Shown here piece by piece: positions 1 to 9,429 of a stretch of DNA of 64,000 nt. A program made the position numbers and the translations under genes. The notes under the pieces were generated by a model. That model did no database searches, was not told where the DNA came from, and saw only the letters and a list, made by a program, of their open reading frames with translations. This DNA comes from Bradyrhizobium septentrionale (GTDB lineage: Bacteria > Pseudomonadota > Alphaproteobacteria > Rhizobiales > Xanthobacteraceae): contig NZ_CP088285.1 in the NCBI RefSeq assembly GCF_011516645.4, forward strand, positions 5,226,501 through 5,290,500, given 5' to 3'. Within the stretch, counting starts at the first letter, position 1; each line of letters starts with the position of its first letter.

Positions 1-174
1 CACGCAAGCTATGGTGATCGCCGCATGACCGTCGCCGACGATTTTGTCGTCGCTCTGGTCGGGCTACGCCCTCCCGACGCAACGACAAAATCGTAAGGCC
101 CCGCGTTCAGCATAACCCGGCAGGAATCCACTTAAATCCCGCGGGGCGCTGTCCAAACAACCGGCGCCAGCTCT
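1..174 (+). mobile_element. IS3-family element, right end (partial)
   Basis: Bases 2-28 encode the last eight residues and stop of an IS3-type transposase (TQAMVIAA). The following DNA matches, in reverse, the end of the complete IS3-family element at 18342-19705, with at least one coding difference (Ile here, Met there). Identity stops after base 174 at the sequence gccagctct, which is the inferred terminal repeat. The rest of the element lies upstream of the window. Seen directly by comparing the two copies; the exact terminal base is inferred from the other copy. Confidence 0.85.
38..94. terminator. Long hairpin inside the IS3 end
   Basis: A perfect 13-bp inverted repeat (38-50 with 82-94, acgattttgtcgt) encloses a second stem (58-63 with 73-78, gtcggg/cccgac). 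It starts 9 bases after the transposase stop codon. The same structure is present in the copy at 18342-19705. It could act as a transcription terminator that insulates the element; there is no clear U tract, so this role is inferred. Confidence 0.5.
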
Positions 175-211
175 AAGTATGCGCGCCGCCACTGCGAGCG
201 GACCGCACTGA

Positions 212-396
212 ATAGCCCGATGGTGACTGTGCCGATGCCGGCGCAGCCCTTGCCCGGCAGCGTCGCCACGCCTTCAACGCTGGCGCTCGTGCTCGCCAAC
301 AAGTACGTCGACGGCACGCCGCTATATTGACTGGCAGACGCGCTGGCGCGCGCCAATGTCAGCATCAGGCGCGGCGGGAGGGAGATGGCGTATTCT
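212..396 (+). pseudogene. IS66-family transposase (tnpC) fragment
   Basis: The + strand reads as the middle of an IS66 TnpC protein, with the conserved stretch PGSVATPSTLALVLANKYVDG followed by TPLY and then an in-frame TGA where the family has Arg (PLYR). Reading continues as LADALARANVSI after the stop. There is no start codon and no flanking tnpA or tnpB. It is a short relic abutting the IS3 end; 397-600 downstream holds no recognisable gene. Confidence 0.7.
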
Positions 397-600
397 GAAA
401 TGCGATCAGACGGAGGCAAGCGAGCCGATAGAACCGTAGTGTGGGCCCCTCCAAGCCGAGCGCCCGGAATTGATGGACGAGCGCCAGTACCATCATAGAT
501 GAAGAAAGTCTCACGCGCGGGCCTATGCACGTGCGCGAGACTGCTTGGCTCGAGCCGCAAATAGTGGCCGCTCGCCTACGTCGACTTGGCAAGCTGGCCA

Positions 601-1119
601 TCATTTGCGCTTCTTCGTATTTGAGAGCTTCTCTCCCGCGTCGCCTTTCGCCGCAGGAGCATCAGCAGACACCAATTTTGACTTGTCGCCGCTACCGAAC
701 GTGAAAGTGTCGGCGCCTGCGCTGATGCCATTCCATGCCACCGCCTCGGCGAGTGAAAGCAACCAAAGCCCTTGAAATCCCGATGCCGCATTAACCTGTC
801 CTGTCCAAACAGTGGTTGAGCTGCAACCTTCGAAGTTGACAGCAAAGCTTATCGCCGTTCCGTTGTGGTTCTGGACGAGCCAGCCTGTCATCGCCTGAGG
901 CACGCCTTCGTCGCAGCTATTGGTTGCGTTGTTCGTATAGGTGCCGGAAATCGCGCCGGTGCTCCGGTCGTAGCTGCTGACCGCCAGGGTTGAGCCGTAC
1001 TGGTTGCTCCATGTCCAAATGGGTTGCGCCTCTGCCGCTGTCGCCAGTATCAACCCGAGGCAGGCAGACGCGATCCACTCGATTAATTTCCAATTTGCTA
1101 GACGCATTGTAGACTCCAT
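601..1119 (-). CDS. Bradavidin-like biotin-binding protein
   Basis: Secreted avidin-family protein expected to form a beta-barrel tetramer that binds biotin tightly. The frame begins with a signal peptide (hydrophobic run IASACLGLILATAAEA, likely cleaved before QPIW). The mature part shows avidin features: WTWSNQYGSTLAV near the start, ISGTYTN, TVWTGQV and the Trp/Phe-rich stretch FQGLWLLSLAEAVAW. The Cys pair (SCDEG, FEGCSS) and the C-terminal tail ending KLSNTKKRK match bradavidin of Bradyrhizobium as I know it. A second in-frame Met at 1107 has a better-placed GGAG and may be the true start. It lies just downstream of, and partly overlaps, the reading frame of a broken outer-membrane gene on the same strand. 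The physiological role of bradavidin is not established. Confidence 0.88.
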   Translation of the reverse strand: MESTMRLANWKLIEWIASACLGLILATAAEAQPIWTWSNQYGSTLAVSSYDRSTGAISGTYTNNATNSCDEGVPQAMTGWLVQNHNGTAISFAVNFEGCSSTTVWTGQVNAASGFQGLWLLSLAEAVAWNGISAGADTFTFGSGDKSKLVSADAPAAKGDAGEKLSNTKKRK

Positions 1120-1194
1120 TTACTGGTAACTCCACAGCCTTCTGGCCGTCGTCGTATGGTAGGGCTGCGCCGATGGTCCAATACGCGCTCTCGC

Positions 1195-1974
1195 TGGGAC
1201 TCAATATCTCACAGCCCCCAGCGCCACCCCAGCGGTAGTTCACGCGGATCAAACCGATATCAAAGTCCTGACCAATACGCGCGGTCCCTGCAAAAGCGCC
1301 TGCTGGACCGCCCACAAGCCCGGTTGAAAAGAAGAAGTCCGCATCCCGATGAGCCGTGAACAAGTGATCGTACTCAACGCCAATTGACCAGTTCCGAGCG
1401 AAGTCGAATTCAAGGCCCGTGCCTACGGCGCCGCCCCACCGGGGCTCGCTGCCGTTATCGACGTTCATCCCCGTTGTGAAATCGAAGACCCGGTACTTGT
1501 CGCGGACGACCGGAGCGCCACTTTCACATAGAGCAGCATGTTATTCCAAGTGTAGCCAACCTGGCCCGTGAACAGGCCGAAGGCATCGATCTTGGTGCCA
1601 TCCTGGACGCCGACGAAAGCGAGATTGGAGTTGGAGCCGCTGAGATTGGGCCAGTTACCCTGCGCCTCCAGGTCAAACACCGAGTTGGCTATTTGCCGGC
1701 CGTAGCCGATTTGGCCACCGAACGTGCCACCGGTTGCATTGTGGCAACCCATGCCACGAGGTGGAGCGAAGACCAAGCCGGCGGCGTTGGCTACGTCCCA
1801 GCACTGATGCGCGGTGCTACCGCCGCCATTGATGCCGATGTAGAAGCCGGTCCAATCAAAGATCGGAATCACTATCGGAGAAGCTTTGGCGTAAGGCCGC
1901 GCGGCTAGATCTGCGGAGGCGGCAGGAGCGGTCAACGCGATCAGGGCTACCGTGCCGAGCAAGACGTTCTTCAT
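1195..1974 (-). pseudogene. Outer-membrane beta-barrel protein (Omp25/31-like), frameshifted
   Basis: The first half (1974 to about 1525) starts with a clear signal peptide (MKNVLLGTVALIALTAPAA) and the family motif FDWTGFYIGINGGG. Near 1525, after MLLYVK, the frame changes. The correct continuation (APVVRDKYRVFD, then NWSIGVEYDHLF and a terminal strand IGLIRVNYRW) lies in another frame down to about 1195. The last residues and stop expected for the family are not evident; the second frame runs on toward the bradavidin gene. This is a single-frameshift pseudogene, or possibly a base error. Confidence 0.8.
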
Positions 1975-2199
1975 GCGAAACGACTCCGCGATCGTTCATC
2001 GGGCACGCGTACCATAGCTACATCCTCTCGATCAATAACCAAGCTCAATAGTTGACTAAGGGCGCAAGACATCCAGCAGCATGCTGAGCGGCGTTTGATT
2101 TGGGAATGCCTACAGAGCTTGTAGGAGCCTCGCGGTGCGGTTTTGCTGATACTGAACTAACGGCGGCATATCGAACCAGCTCAACGCAAACGGCGAGGG

Positions 2200-3158
2200 T
2201 CATGATGAAAATGGCTGTTTGGAGTGCGATCGGCTTCTTTGCGGTAGGCCGCCGTCGCCCGACGTATTGAAGACGAAATCGGAGTTAAGCGACACGATTA
2301 GGCCGCCGATTGTCAATCCGAGCAGGATTAGGAATGGTCGCATCAACGTCCATTGAATAACGACTTTGGCGCGGTTGCCACCCTTGGCCGTCACCGAGAA
2401 GTTATGCGATCCCCTGGTCAGCAGCCCCAGAGCAGCAGCCCGACTGATCGGCCAGGCCGCCATCAGCTGAGCCGTGTCGTTGAGAAGCGGGACAAACAGT
2501 CCTTTCGACAGCCAGTTCAAAGATACCAGGACCACCAGGTAATACGGCACGTAAAATTTGATAATGTCGACCAGCGACGCGTTCACGATCGTGATCCCGC
2601 ACCACCAGTACAACAGTGGGCAAATCAGGCTGGCAAGCCGGAAGGGAAAGGTGGTGAGCCAATAGAGTAGTGAGTCGATGATGCCGATTCGATGCATCAG
2701 CCCGAGGCGGTGCAAGCCAAATGGGCTGTATGAGTTGCGGACAATCTGCATTAGGCCGAGGCACCACCGGCCACGCTGGACGATATACTCTTGCAATCCC
2801 TCGGGAGCCAAGCCTTCAGTCAGCGGCTCGTTAAGGTACACGGTTTGCCAGCCGTTTTCCGCGAGCTTGAGCGTGAGCAGGAAGTCCTTGGTCACGCTTT
2901 GTATCGGAATCCAACCGATAGAGCTTCGAGCATGGCGAATCCCCAACTGAAGAGCGCATCCGCAGTCCAGTCGAGCGGCGCCAGAGTTTCGGTGATGCGC
3001 CAGATCACATAGCGCCACGAGAGTATGGCGGCCGCCCCAAGGAGAAGTGCGCGCCAATACCATTTCATCGGATTGAGCAAAGGGAGGACAGTAAGGCGGA
3101 GCCCGATTACCAAAGCGGCGCCTGCGAAGGCAGCAAGGAGTGGAGACAGCAGAAGCAT
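2200..3158 (-). pseudogene. Cellulose-synthase-like glycosyltransferase, internally deleted
   Basis: The 5' part (3158 to about 2930) encodes N-terminal membrane helices and a stretch ending WGFAMLEALS. The 3' part, in another frame, resumes at the late catalytic region (VTKDFLLTLKLAENGW, then the QxxRW signature QRGRWCLGL), followed by several transmembrane helices. The intervening glycosyltransferase-A core with its substrate-binding Asp motifs is missing, so a deletion near 2930 plus frame change has removed the active site. The start codon overlaps the stop of the upstream HlyD-like gene (TGATG), so the two were a translationally coupled pair, probably for making and exporting a beta-glucan. 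It cannot be functional as read. Confidence 0.78.
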
Positions 3159-4280
3159 CAGAGTCCGTACCGCGTAATAAACCGGCGAAATTGTGCGATG
3201 GGACCGCCCGTGAAGATGACGCGACCAGTACGCCCGATCGCGCAGCTGAGATCTGGCTCTGCCGCGAGGTCGGGAACAGTCACGGTGACGTCAAAGCGCT
3301 GGAGATGCTGCGCACTTGGACCCACAGCAAGGTTGGCGTACAGCGAGCTTGCACCGGATCCGCCGAGGCGGGTTATGGTTCCATCGAAAATCCGATCATC
3401 CCCAAACAACCGAAACTGGACCGCCGCCCCCACGGAAAGACTGTCGTACAGAGACTCGGCGACGCCGGCGGCGACGATCAGCGTATTGCAGTCGACGATC
3501 TTGACAAGATCCTGGCCACGCCGCGCGTATTGGCCGTCGCCTACCAGTATGTCCCAGACTAGGCCCGAGATGCCGGCACTGAGCGTGGCGAAGGTCAAAC
3601 TATTGACACGAAGACGCTCGGCGTCGATCTGCCGGTCGAGCTGGGCGATGCGCGCCTTCAGCTGCTCTTTGTCCACAGTCAGCTCGGCCAGCCGTTGCTC
3701 GAGTTCACGGATACGTTGGGTCGAGGAGGGAGCAGCATTGTAGGACTCCCCGATGAAGACGTTCGCGAGCGGACGCGAGTTCGGTCTCCGAGTAATTTAC
3801 TCGCTGCCGCGCACTCTCGAGTTCTTGCTGGGCGACGTCGTAAGTTGCGCGAGCGCGATCCAGATTGGCCGCTGTCTGTACGCCACGCGTGTTTAGTTCG
3901 TTCGCGCGCTGGAACTCTGCATCCGCCTGACGGAGGCGCGCAGCCGCAGCGTCTTGAGTTGCTTTCGTTTCGGCAATTCGGGGCTGGCCAGCAAGGCGCT
4001 TGAGCTCGATCCGTTGGTCTTCGCGATCGCGATCAAGCTCAAGAAGCCTGGCGGTATCGAAACGCTGGTCGTATATTTCAGCTATAAGCCCGCCGGGGCT
4101 AACGCGCGCGCCCATGTTTTTTATGGCGAGCGTCACCCTTCCTTCGATCGGGGCACGAACGATGTTGAGCCTAGCATTGAGCGTAGCATCCGCCGATGTC
4201 CCAGCAAAGTGCTCGCCGATAACAACGTATAGTCCCACAGTCAGCAGGGCGAAACCGACGACGACGCGTACGAGTCTCAT
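3158..4280 (-). pseudogene. HlyD-family membrane fusion protein, frameshifted
   Basis: Periplasmic adaptor subunit of an exporter. The first frame (4280 to about 3775) has an N-terminal membrane anchor (VVVGFALLTVGLYVVIGEHF), a biotinyl-lipoyl-like stretch (RAPIEGRVTLAIKNMGARV) and a long coiled coil. Near 3775 the frame slips by one base; the continuation LANVFIGESYNAAPS and the rest of the coiled coil and beta-barrel read cleanly in the new frame to 3158. One indel restores the whole protein of about 375 aa. The adjacent coupled gene is a cellulose-synthase-like enzyme, suggesting a polysaccharide synthesis/export pair. Confidence 0.78.
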
Positions 4281-4525
4281 AGGCGACTTGCAAGTTCATT
4301 ACCAATGGGAAGGTGGCTCCACTGAGCGGCATTTGCTACGCTAGCGTTCTCAAGAGGGCGCTACGGAGACTCGTTTTTCTTTAGGCCTCTGCCAAACCAT
4401 CCTCTGCTGCTTGTTTCGGGTTGGAACGCCGGGTGCCACTCGAACCGATTTTGACATCGGCAATGAAGCGGCCGCATTGCATCGAACGATAGTTTTACAA
4501 GCTCGACCCGTTCGGGCGCCATCTA

Positions 4526-4726
4526 TCAGACTAGCAGGCTGGTAAAGAACAGTTTCGTGATCTCAACGGCCGGAGGATCCGTCTCATCAGAACTGGCGAG
4601 GGTGACAAATTCGTTCTTGCAGTTCCAGCAGCGCCAAAGATATTGGACCTGCGCACCTGTGCGCTCATGCCACTCAAGGTGGACCAATGCAGAACCACAT
4701 CGAGAGCATTTATCGGAATGTGCCAT
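4526..4726 (-). CDS. Small zinc-ribbon protein
   Basis: A 66-aa protein (MAHSDKCSRCG...) with two Cys pairs, CSRC and CWNC, about 26 residues apart: a classic zinc-ribbon spacing. An alternative start five codons upstream is at 4741. The open frame extends further upstream but that part is not family-like. I know similar short Cys4 proteins of unknown function in Bradyrhizobium. It stands alone among remnants. The interval 4281-4525 downstream holds nothing I can support. Confidence 0.55.
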   Translation of the reverse strand: MAHSDKCSRCGSALVHLEWHERTGAQVQYLWRCWNCKNEFVTLASSDETDPPAVEITKLFFTSLLV

Positions 4727-4741
4727 CGAGATCGACGCCAT

Positions 4742-5384
4742 GTGAAAGCTCGTGTATTTGCGCAGCGAGGCCATGGGTAAAACGACCATATCGTAAGCCG
4801 CCGCTCCTCGAGCGCCTGCGTTGGATGAGACCTCCCCTTCAAGCCTCATGCCAACTGCGAGAGCTTGATCATAAAAGGCCCAACTGCTTGAGGGAGAGTA
4901 CCAAAACCGACAAGCATGTCTGAAATCGGACGTCGGCGTAGTTGGTCGACCGTTCTTTGATAGTGGATGGGGTGTCAACCCCGATAGACAAAAGTGATCC
5001 GGTGCCGGGTTCATGGTTCTTTCCGCGGACGTCTCTATGCCGGAGCGCACATGATTGCGTTCTTTCTGCGAAGGACGGCAAAAAGAATCCCGGCATTGGT
5101 CCATGCGGCTTCGCAGTCGGTACGTGTTTTGAGCAAGAAACTTATGCAAAGCCGCTCGATGGGAGACGAGGTGATGCCTCGTAAAGTTCGCCTGCCTCGT
5201 CTGGACCTCGACGCGCGACGCCTGCTAAGCTGCTCGGTAGTGCCGGAGCTTGGCTCAAGCGGAGCCATCGCGAGATGGCTGTATCGAGCGCATGCCATGA
5301 CTTCTTCGTACTTGCAATCTCAAAACGTGCTTGCATCGTTTCTTTCGAGCCGATCTTTAAGGAGTTGGATTGAGCTGAGCTGGA
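4742..5384. other. No supported gene
   Basis: About 640 bases with short overlapping frames on both strands, none with family signatures, a convincing ribosome site or codon pattern. Probably degenerate DNA between mobile-element relics. Confidence 0.5.
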
Positions 5385-5590
5385 CAGTTGAGCATGCGCC
5401 AAAGCGAGACCAGCAACAGGCGCAAAGTTCTCCAACCCAAGCGAGGATGCGTCGGAAGTTGGGGCCGGCGGCAGAGAGGGCGACGTTGGCTGCGGCCCCG
5501 GTGCGGCCTTTGAGGTAACACCGGCCGAGGTGTCCTTCGGTTCTGAGGTGTCCTATGATAGGCTCAATGGCGGAGCGGCGGCGCAGCTCC
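5385..5590 (-). pseudogene. IS5-like transposase, C-terminal fragment
   Basis: The minus strand reads RRRSAIEPIIGHLRTEGHLG, then YLKGRTGAAANVALSAAGPN and FRRILAWVGEL: the conserved C-terminus of DDE_Tnp_1-type IS5-like transposases (catalytic E in IEP.IGHLK). The rest of the transposase is absent. Confidence 0.7.
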
Positions 5591-5799
5591 CGCTTGCCAC
5601 TCTCAGGCCTGGAATCGCAGAAGGCCTCGAGGAAGATCCAGATCCATGCATCGACCAGCAAGGAGCCTTCCTCCGAAGTGACTGTCAAAGATTACGCAGC
5701 CCCTTGGCGATCGCTTGGCCAACCTCTCGCTTAGCCTGATGACCATGAATTATCAAGAAGAACCAACCAATTGGCATGCCGACCTCACGGTCGATGGGC

Positions 5800-5965
5800 T
5801 TCGACGCGGTCCATCAGGATACGGACCGACGCGTCGCCAGCGATGAGCCTCTCTTCCGGCAAATGCAGCGGGCGCGGCACGAACCCGATCTCGAGCGTAC
5901 CTTTATCGTCATAGTCGTAGATGTTGAACGCCCAGTGCGCGTAGATCCGCTAGGCCGAAGCACTT
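5800..5965 (-). pseudogene. Unrecognised coding remnant
   Basis: One minus-strand frame without a start reads protein-like (WAFNIYDYDDKGTLEIGFV, then LHLPEERLIAGDASVRIL). I do not recognise the family. It is flanked by an IS5 scrap and an IS66 element and has neither start nor stop of its own, so it is listed as a remnant. Confidence 0.3.
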
Positions 5966-6089
5966 GCCCGCCCGCCCAAGCATTCGATAGAGCCAACCGG
6001 CGATTACCTTCGTACGCATACGACGAGGACCGCGTGATGGACGCATGCGCGCGGGTACGGCGAGCTCTATGATGGCGTTTGCGTGAAGG

Positions 6090-7742
6090 TCAGGCGGCCT
6101 GCTGATCGGCGGGCTTGTCGGCTTGGCGCAGGAGCTTCCATTCCCAGGGCAGCAATTCGTGCAGACGCGATGCGGGAAGATCGGCGATACGGGCGAGGAC
6201 GTCGGCGAGCCAGGCTTTCGGATCGACGTCGTTGAGACGACAGGTCGTGATCATCGTCAGCATGATGGCGGCACGGTCGGCACCACGCTGGCTGCCGGCG
6301 AAGGTCCAGTTGCGCCTTCCCAAGGCGATGCCTCTCAATGCGCGCTCAGCACAATTGTTGGTCAAGCAGATCCTGCCATCGTCGAGGAAGCGGGCGAAGT
6401 CGTCCCAGCGCCTGAGCATGTAATTCATAGGCTTCAGGACCTCGGAGGAGCGAGAGAGGGTTTCGCGCTCACGCAGCAACCAGGCGTGCATGTCCCCGAG
6501 GAGCGGCTTGCTCTTTTCCTGGCGCACGGCGCGCCGCTCTTCGGCGCCGCAGCCGTTAATGGCGCGCTCGATCTCGAACAACACATCCAGGCGCCTGACC
6601 GCCTCCAGCGCGATCGGAGAGACCGGTTTACCTCTCTTGCCTTCCCGGGCATTCTTCTCGATGTCAGCCAGCTCGAAGAAGCCCCGCCGCGCATGGGCGA
6701 AGCAAAACGCCGGCGTAATCGGCAGCACCTTCTTCTGCGGGTCGAACAGCGGCTCGAAGCCGTTGTAGCAATCGGCTTGCAGGATGCCGGCGAAGGCGGC
6801 CAGATGCTTCTGCGGATGCTCGCCTCGTCGGTCGCTCGAGGCGTAATAGACCGCCGCCGGCGGCGCAGGCCCGGCAAAGGGCCGGTCATCCCGCACATAA
6901 GTCCAGATCCGCCCGGTCGTGCACTTGCCCTTCGCCAGGATACGGATGGTGGTGTCATCGCCATGAAGGCGCTCAGCAGCGAGCACATGGCGTTCGATCA
7001 AGTGGAAGAGTGGCATGACGGCGAAGGTCCCGTGGCCGACCTGGTCGGCCAGCGTCGACAGCGGCAAATCGATCCTCTCGGCCTTAAAGCGCGCACTCTG
7101 GCGGTTGAGCGGGATATGCATGCCGAACTTGTCGAACAGGATCGTCGCCAGCAATTGTGGGCCGATGAAGCCGCGCGGCGTGGCATGGAACGGCGCAGGC
7201 GGCTGGCTGATCTTCTCGCAATCGCGGCAGGTGAACTTCTCGCGCACTGTCTCGATGACCTTGAAGCGACGCGGGATCTCCTCCAGCGTCTTGGTCACAT
7301 CCTCGCCGACCTTCGCCAGCCGCGATCCGCCGCAGCAGGCGCAGCTCGTCGGAGCGTCAATGACGACGCGCTCGTGTTCGATGTCGTCCGGCCAAGGCTT
7401 GCGCACCGGCCGCTTGCGCGTGAAGGGGCGGACGTTCTGCGTCTTCGCCGCTGCGGCCTGCGCCGCAAGCTCATCCTCGCTCGCCGTGGCGACGAGGTCT
7501 TCGAGCTCCAGTTCCAACTGCTCGAGCAGCCGCGCCGTGCGCTCGGAGCGCTGCCCGTACAGTTCGCGTTTGAGCTTCTCGATCCGCAGCTCGAGATGCG
7601 CGACCAGCGCCTCGTTGTTCGACAGCTCCGCCTGCGCGCTGGCAGCCATCGCCTCAGCTCGCAGCCGCGCCTCACGCTCGGCCTGCAGCGCCGCCAGGGC
7701 ACTGACAAGGTCCGATGGAAGATCGTCCGGCTTTGATATCAC
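6090..7742 (-). CDS. tnpC: IS66-family transposase TnpC
   Basis: DDE-type transposase of 550 aa, usual length for IS66 TnpC. An N-terminal leucine-rich coiled coil (about residues 15-75) is followed by a zinc-finger-like region (CACCGG and CRDC), the IS66 core with HGDDTTI (first catalytic Asp), LQADCYNGFEPLF, and the C-terminal signature LTNNCAERALRGIALGRRNW containing the catalytic Glu. It ends with a short IS66 C-terminal domain. It is the last gene of the IS66 trio and reads without interruption. Confidence 0.92.
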   Translation of the reverse strand: MISKPDDLPSDLVSALAALQAEREARLRAEAMAASAQAELSNNEALVAHLELRIEKLKRELYGQRSERTARLLEQLELELEDLVATASEDELAAQAAAAKTQNVRPFTRKRPVRKPWPDDIEHERVVIDAPTSCACCGGSRLAKVGEDVTKTLEEIPRRFKVIETVREKFTCRDCEKISQPPAPFHATPRGFIGPQLLATILFDKFGMHIPLNRQSARFKAERIDLPLSTLADQVGHGTFAVMPLFHLIERHVLAAERLHGDDTTIRILAKGKCTTGRIWTYVRDDRPFAGPAPPAAVYYASSDRRGEHPQKHLAAFAGILQADCYNGFEPLFDPQKKVLPITPAFCFAHARRGFFELADIEKNAREGKRGKPVSPIALEAVRRLDVLFEIERAINGCGAEERRAVRQEKSKPLLGDMHAWLLRERETLSRSSEVLKPMNYMLRRWDDFARFLDDGRICLTNNCAERALRGIALGRRNWTFAGSQRGADRAAIMLTMITTCRLNDVDPKAWLADVLARIADLPASRLHELLPWEWKLLRQADKPADQQAA

Positions 7743-7789
7743 GAAGCCATTGAATCAGATCAAGCAGCAGATTCAAACCTGCAAAACGA

Positions 7790-8137
7790 CTAACCGACCC
7801 GCGTCGGACGCTGGGTTTCTTGAGGGTTGCGCCAATCGATCCCGGACAACAGATAGCTCAATTGCGCCGGAGAGATCGTTACCGATTCACCGGCAACCGA
7901 TGGCCAGATGAACCTTCCTCTCTCGAGTCTTTTGGTAAACAAGCATGCTCCCTGGCCATCGTGCCAGATCATCTTCACAAGATCGCTGCGGCGACCGCGG
8001 AAGACGAACAGATGACCGCTGAGCGGGTCTTTGCGCAACACCTCCTGCACTTGGAGTGCCAACGACGGAAAGCCTCTGCGCATATCCGTGTAGCCTGTCG
8101 CGAGCCACACTCGCGCGCCTGTCGGAACCGGGATCAT
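7790..8137 (-). CDS. tnpB: IS66-family accessory protein TnpB
   Basis: A 115-aa protein with the IS66 TnpB (Orf2) hallmarks: [40 protein letters not shown], and the ending [18 protein letters not shown]. TnpB is needed for IS66 transposition in studied members, although its biochemical role is unclear. Its start overlaps the end of tnpA by 4 bases (ATGA). Confidence 0.92.
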   Translation of the reverse strand: MIPVPTGARVWLATGYTDMRRGFPSLALQVQEVLRKDPLSGHLFVFRGRRSDLVKMIWHDGQGACLFTKRLERGRFIWPSVAGESVTISPAQLSYLLSGIDWRNPQETQRPTRVG

Positions 8138-8536
8138 CGGCGCACCAGGGCATCGAGAACTCGCCGCAGCGCGTCTCCATCAACGTCACCGTCGACCCGG
8201 ATGCGGTGTCCGCTACCGAGATCAATCTCGATGATGCCCTGGCTCCTCCGTCGACGCGCCGGCGCCGTCGTCAATGGCGCTTCGGCCACATCCCGCGGCG
8301 GCACAGACGGCCCAATCTCGACCGGCACCAACGGCGCTACACTCGTTTCACCGTGCTTGCAAAGCTCTTTGCGCCACCTGAACAGCTGGCTCACATGAAG
8401 GCCGGCCATGCGAGCCACCTCGGAAACAGTGGCTCCGGGCTCGAACGATGCTGCAACTAGCCGTTCCTTCTCATCCTGTGACCACCGACGCCGCCGCTCG
8501 ACCGATGTGATCACCTCTGCCCGCGAAATCGTCATA
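8134..8536 (-). CDS. tnpA: IS66-family accessory protein TnpA
   Basis: Small DNA-binding protein of the IS66 trio. The chosen start ([18 protein letters not shown]) is preceded by AGGAG at a good distance. A helix-turn-helix is seen in [20 protein letters not shown], and the C-terminus carries the usual [17 protein letters not shown] strand motif. About 133 aa, normal for the family. Confidence 0.9.
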
Positions 8537-8625
8537 GCGCTTCTCCTAGGATTACCCCTAGGACCTGCAGCGCTCGCGTCCGTCAAACAAGGCGGCCCTC
8601 AATGGAGGGATACTTACCTTCTCGC

Positions 8626-9429
8626 GGATATATCTTCGTGCGTGATCCATGACGGATCGAGTAACTCGTCCTTGCCGCAAGCCAATCTCACAGGTTGCGT
8701 TAGGGAACCTACAAGGTTTGGCAGGCGGCTAACTCAACCAGTTTAGGTATCCTACGGCCCCGGTCGCGCAGTGCGGGGACATCCCAGACGAAGGAGATCG
8801 CAGATGGCCTACAAGAAACTCGCCAATCAAAGCGGGCTGACGCTTACGGTTTTGCTCATTACGCGTGTTGGCTCGGAGCCGAACCAGTAACGGATCGATT
8901 GTGGCGGCGGCACTACCGGCGGGCGGCAGGCAGACGGTTGAGTACGGTAATACGCAGACTCCTTCCTCAACGGGCTCGTGATTTCCTTGTCTCGATGGGC
9001 ATTTTCGAGCGCCTCGCAGACCGTGACAACTCGCGGCAGGGGCCGGAATAATCTGCTGAACACACGACACGTTGACCTAGCGGAGCGGGCGGCCTGAACG
9101 CGGTGGGCTCGAATACATAAACGCAGTCCACGGCGCTGCTGATCTCGGTGGCGGCGGGAGCTGGCCGCTGCTGGACGACAAGGCCGACCCTATCCGCGCC
9201 GCCGCCTGCTCGATGGGGTGCCGCAGATGGACGGAAAGCTCAAGCTCATGCCTCCGTCGCAGCGGTGATCGCGGGCGCCGAGTTGTTGAATGGCCTCCGG
9301 CCGCGACGCATTCTGGTTCCTTCATCTGGCTAGTACACAAGGACCGAAGGTGCTCTGGGACAGTATCCTTCGGAGACGCTCAAGTGTCCACGAAACGATC
9401 TGACGTCATCATGGGAGACGGTATTGCAT
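8626..9429. other. Intergenic stretch with one truncated small gene
   Basis: Apart from the short reading frame at 8804-8890, I see no gene with family features here. Short frames on both strands between 8900 and 9420 have no recognisable content. The region separates the IS66 element from the diguanylate cyclase gene. Confidence 0.5.
8804..8890 (+). pseudogene. Truncated small protein with strong ribosome site
   Basis: AAGGAG sits 7 bases before an ATG that opens a 28-residue frame (MAYKKLANQSGLTLTVLLIT...). The N-terminus resembles short Bradyrhizobium proteins of unknown function that continue for several tens of residues more, so this copy is probably cut short by a stop after VGSEPNQ. 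Function unknown. Confidence 0.35.

Larger units (their letters stand above)
6090..8625 (-). mobile_element. IS66-family element with tnpA-tnpB-tnpC
   Basis: Three genes in the standard IS66 order on the minus strand (tnpA 8536-8134, tnpB 8137-7790, tnpC 7742-6090), all uninterrupted. A possible right end begins gtaagtat at about 8625 reading inward, but I could not find a matching left terminal repeat or an 8-bp target duplication, so the element borders are approximate. Confidence 0.75.

Noticed and set aside
6040..6090. Left inverted repeat of the first IS66 element
   Set aside because: Sequences near gtacggcg do not pair convincingly with the right end gtaagtat, and no 8-bp duplication is seen.
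6123..7736. Plus-strand open frame of 537 codons
   Set aside because: It is the complement of the IS66 tnpC gene, which has all family motifs; the plus frame has none.
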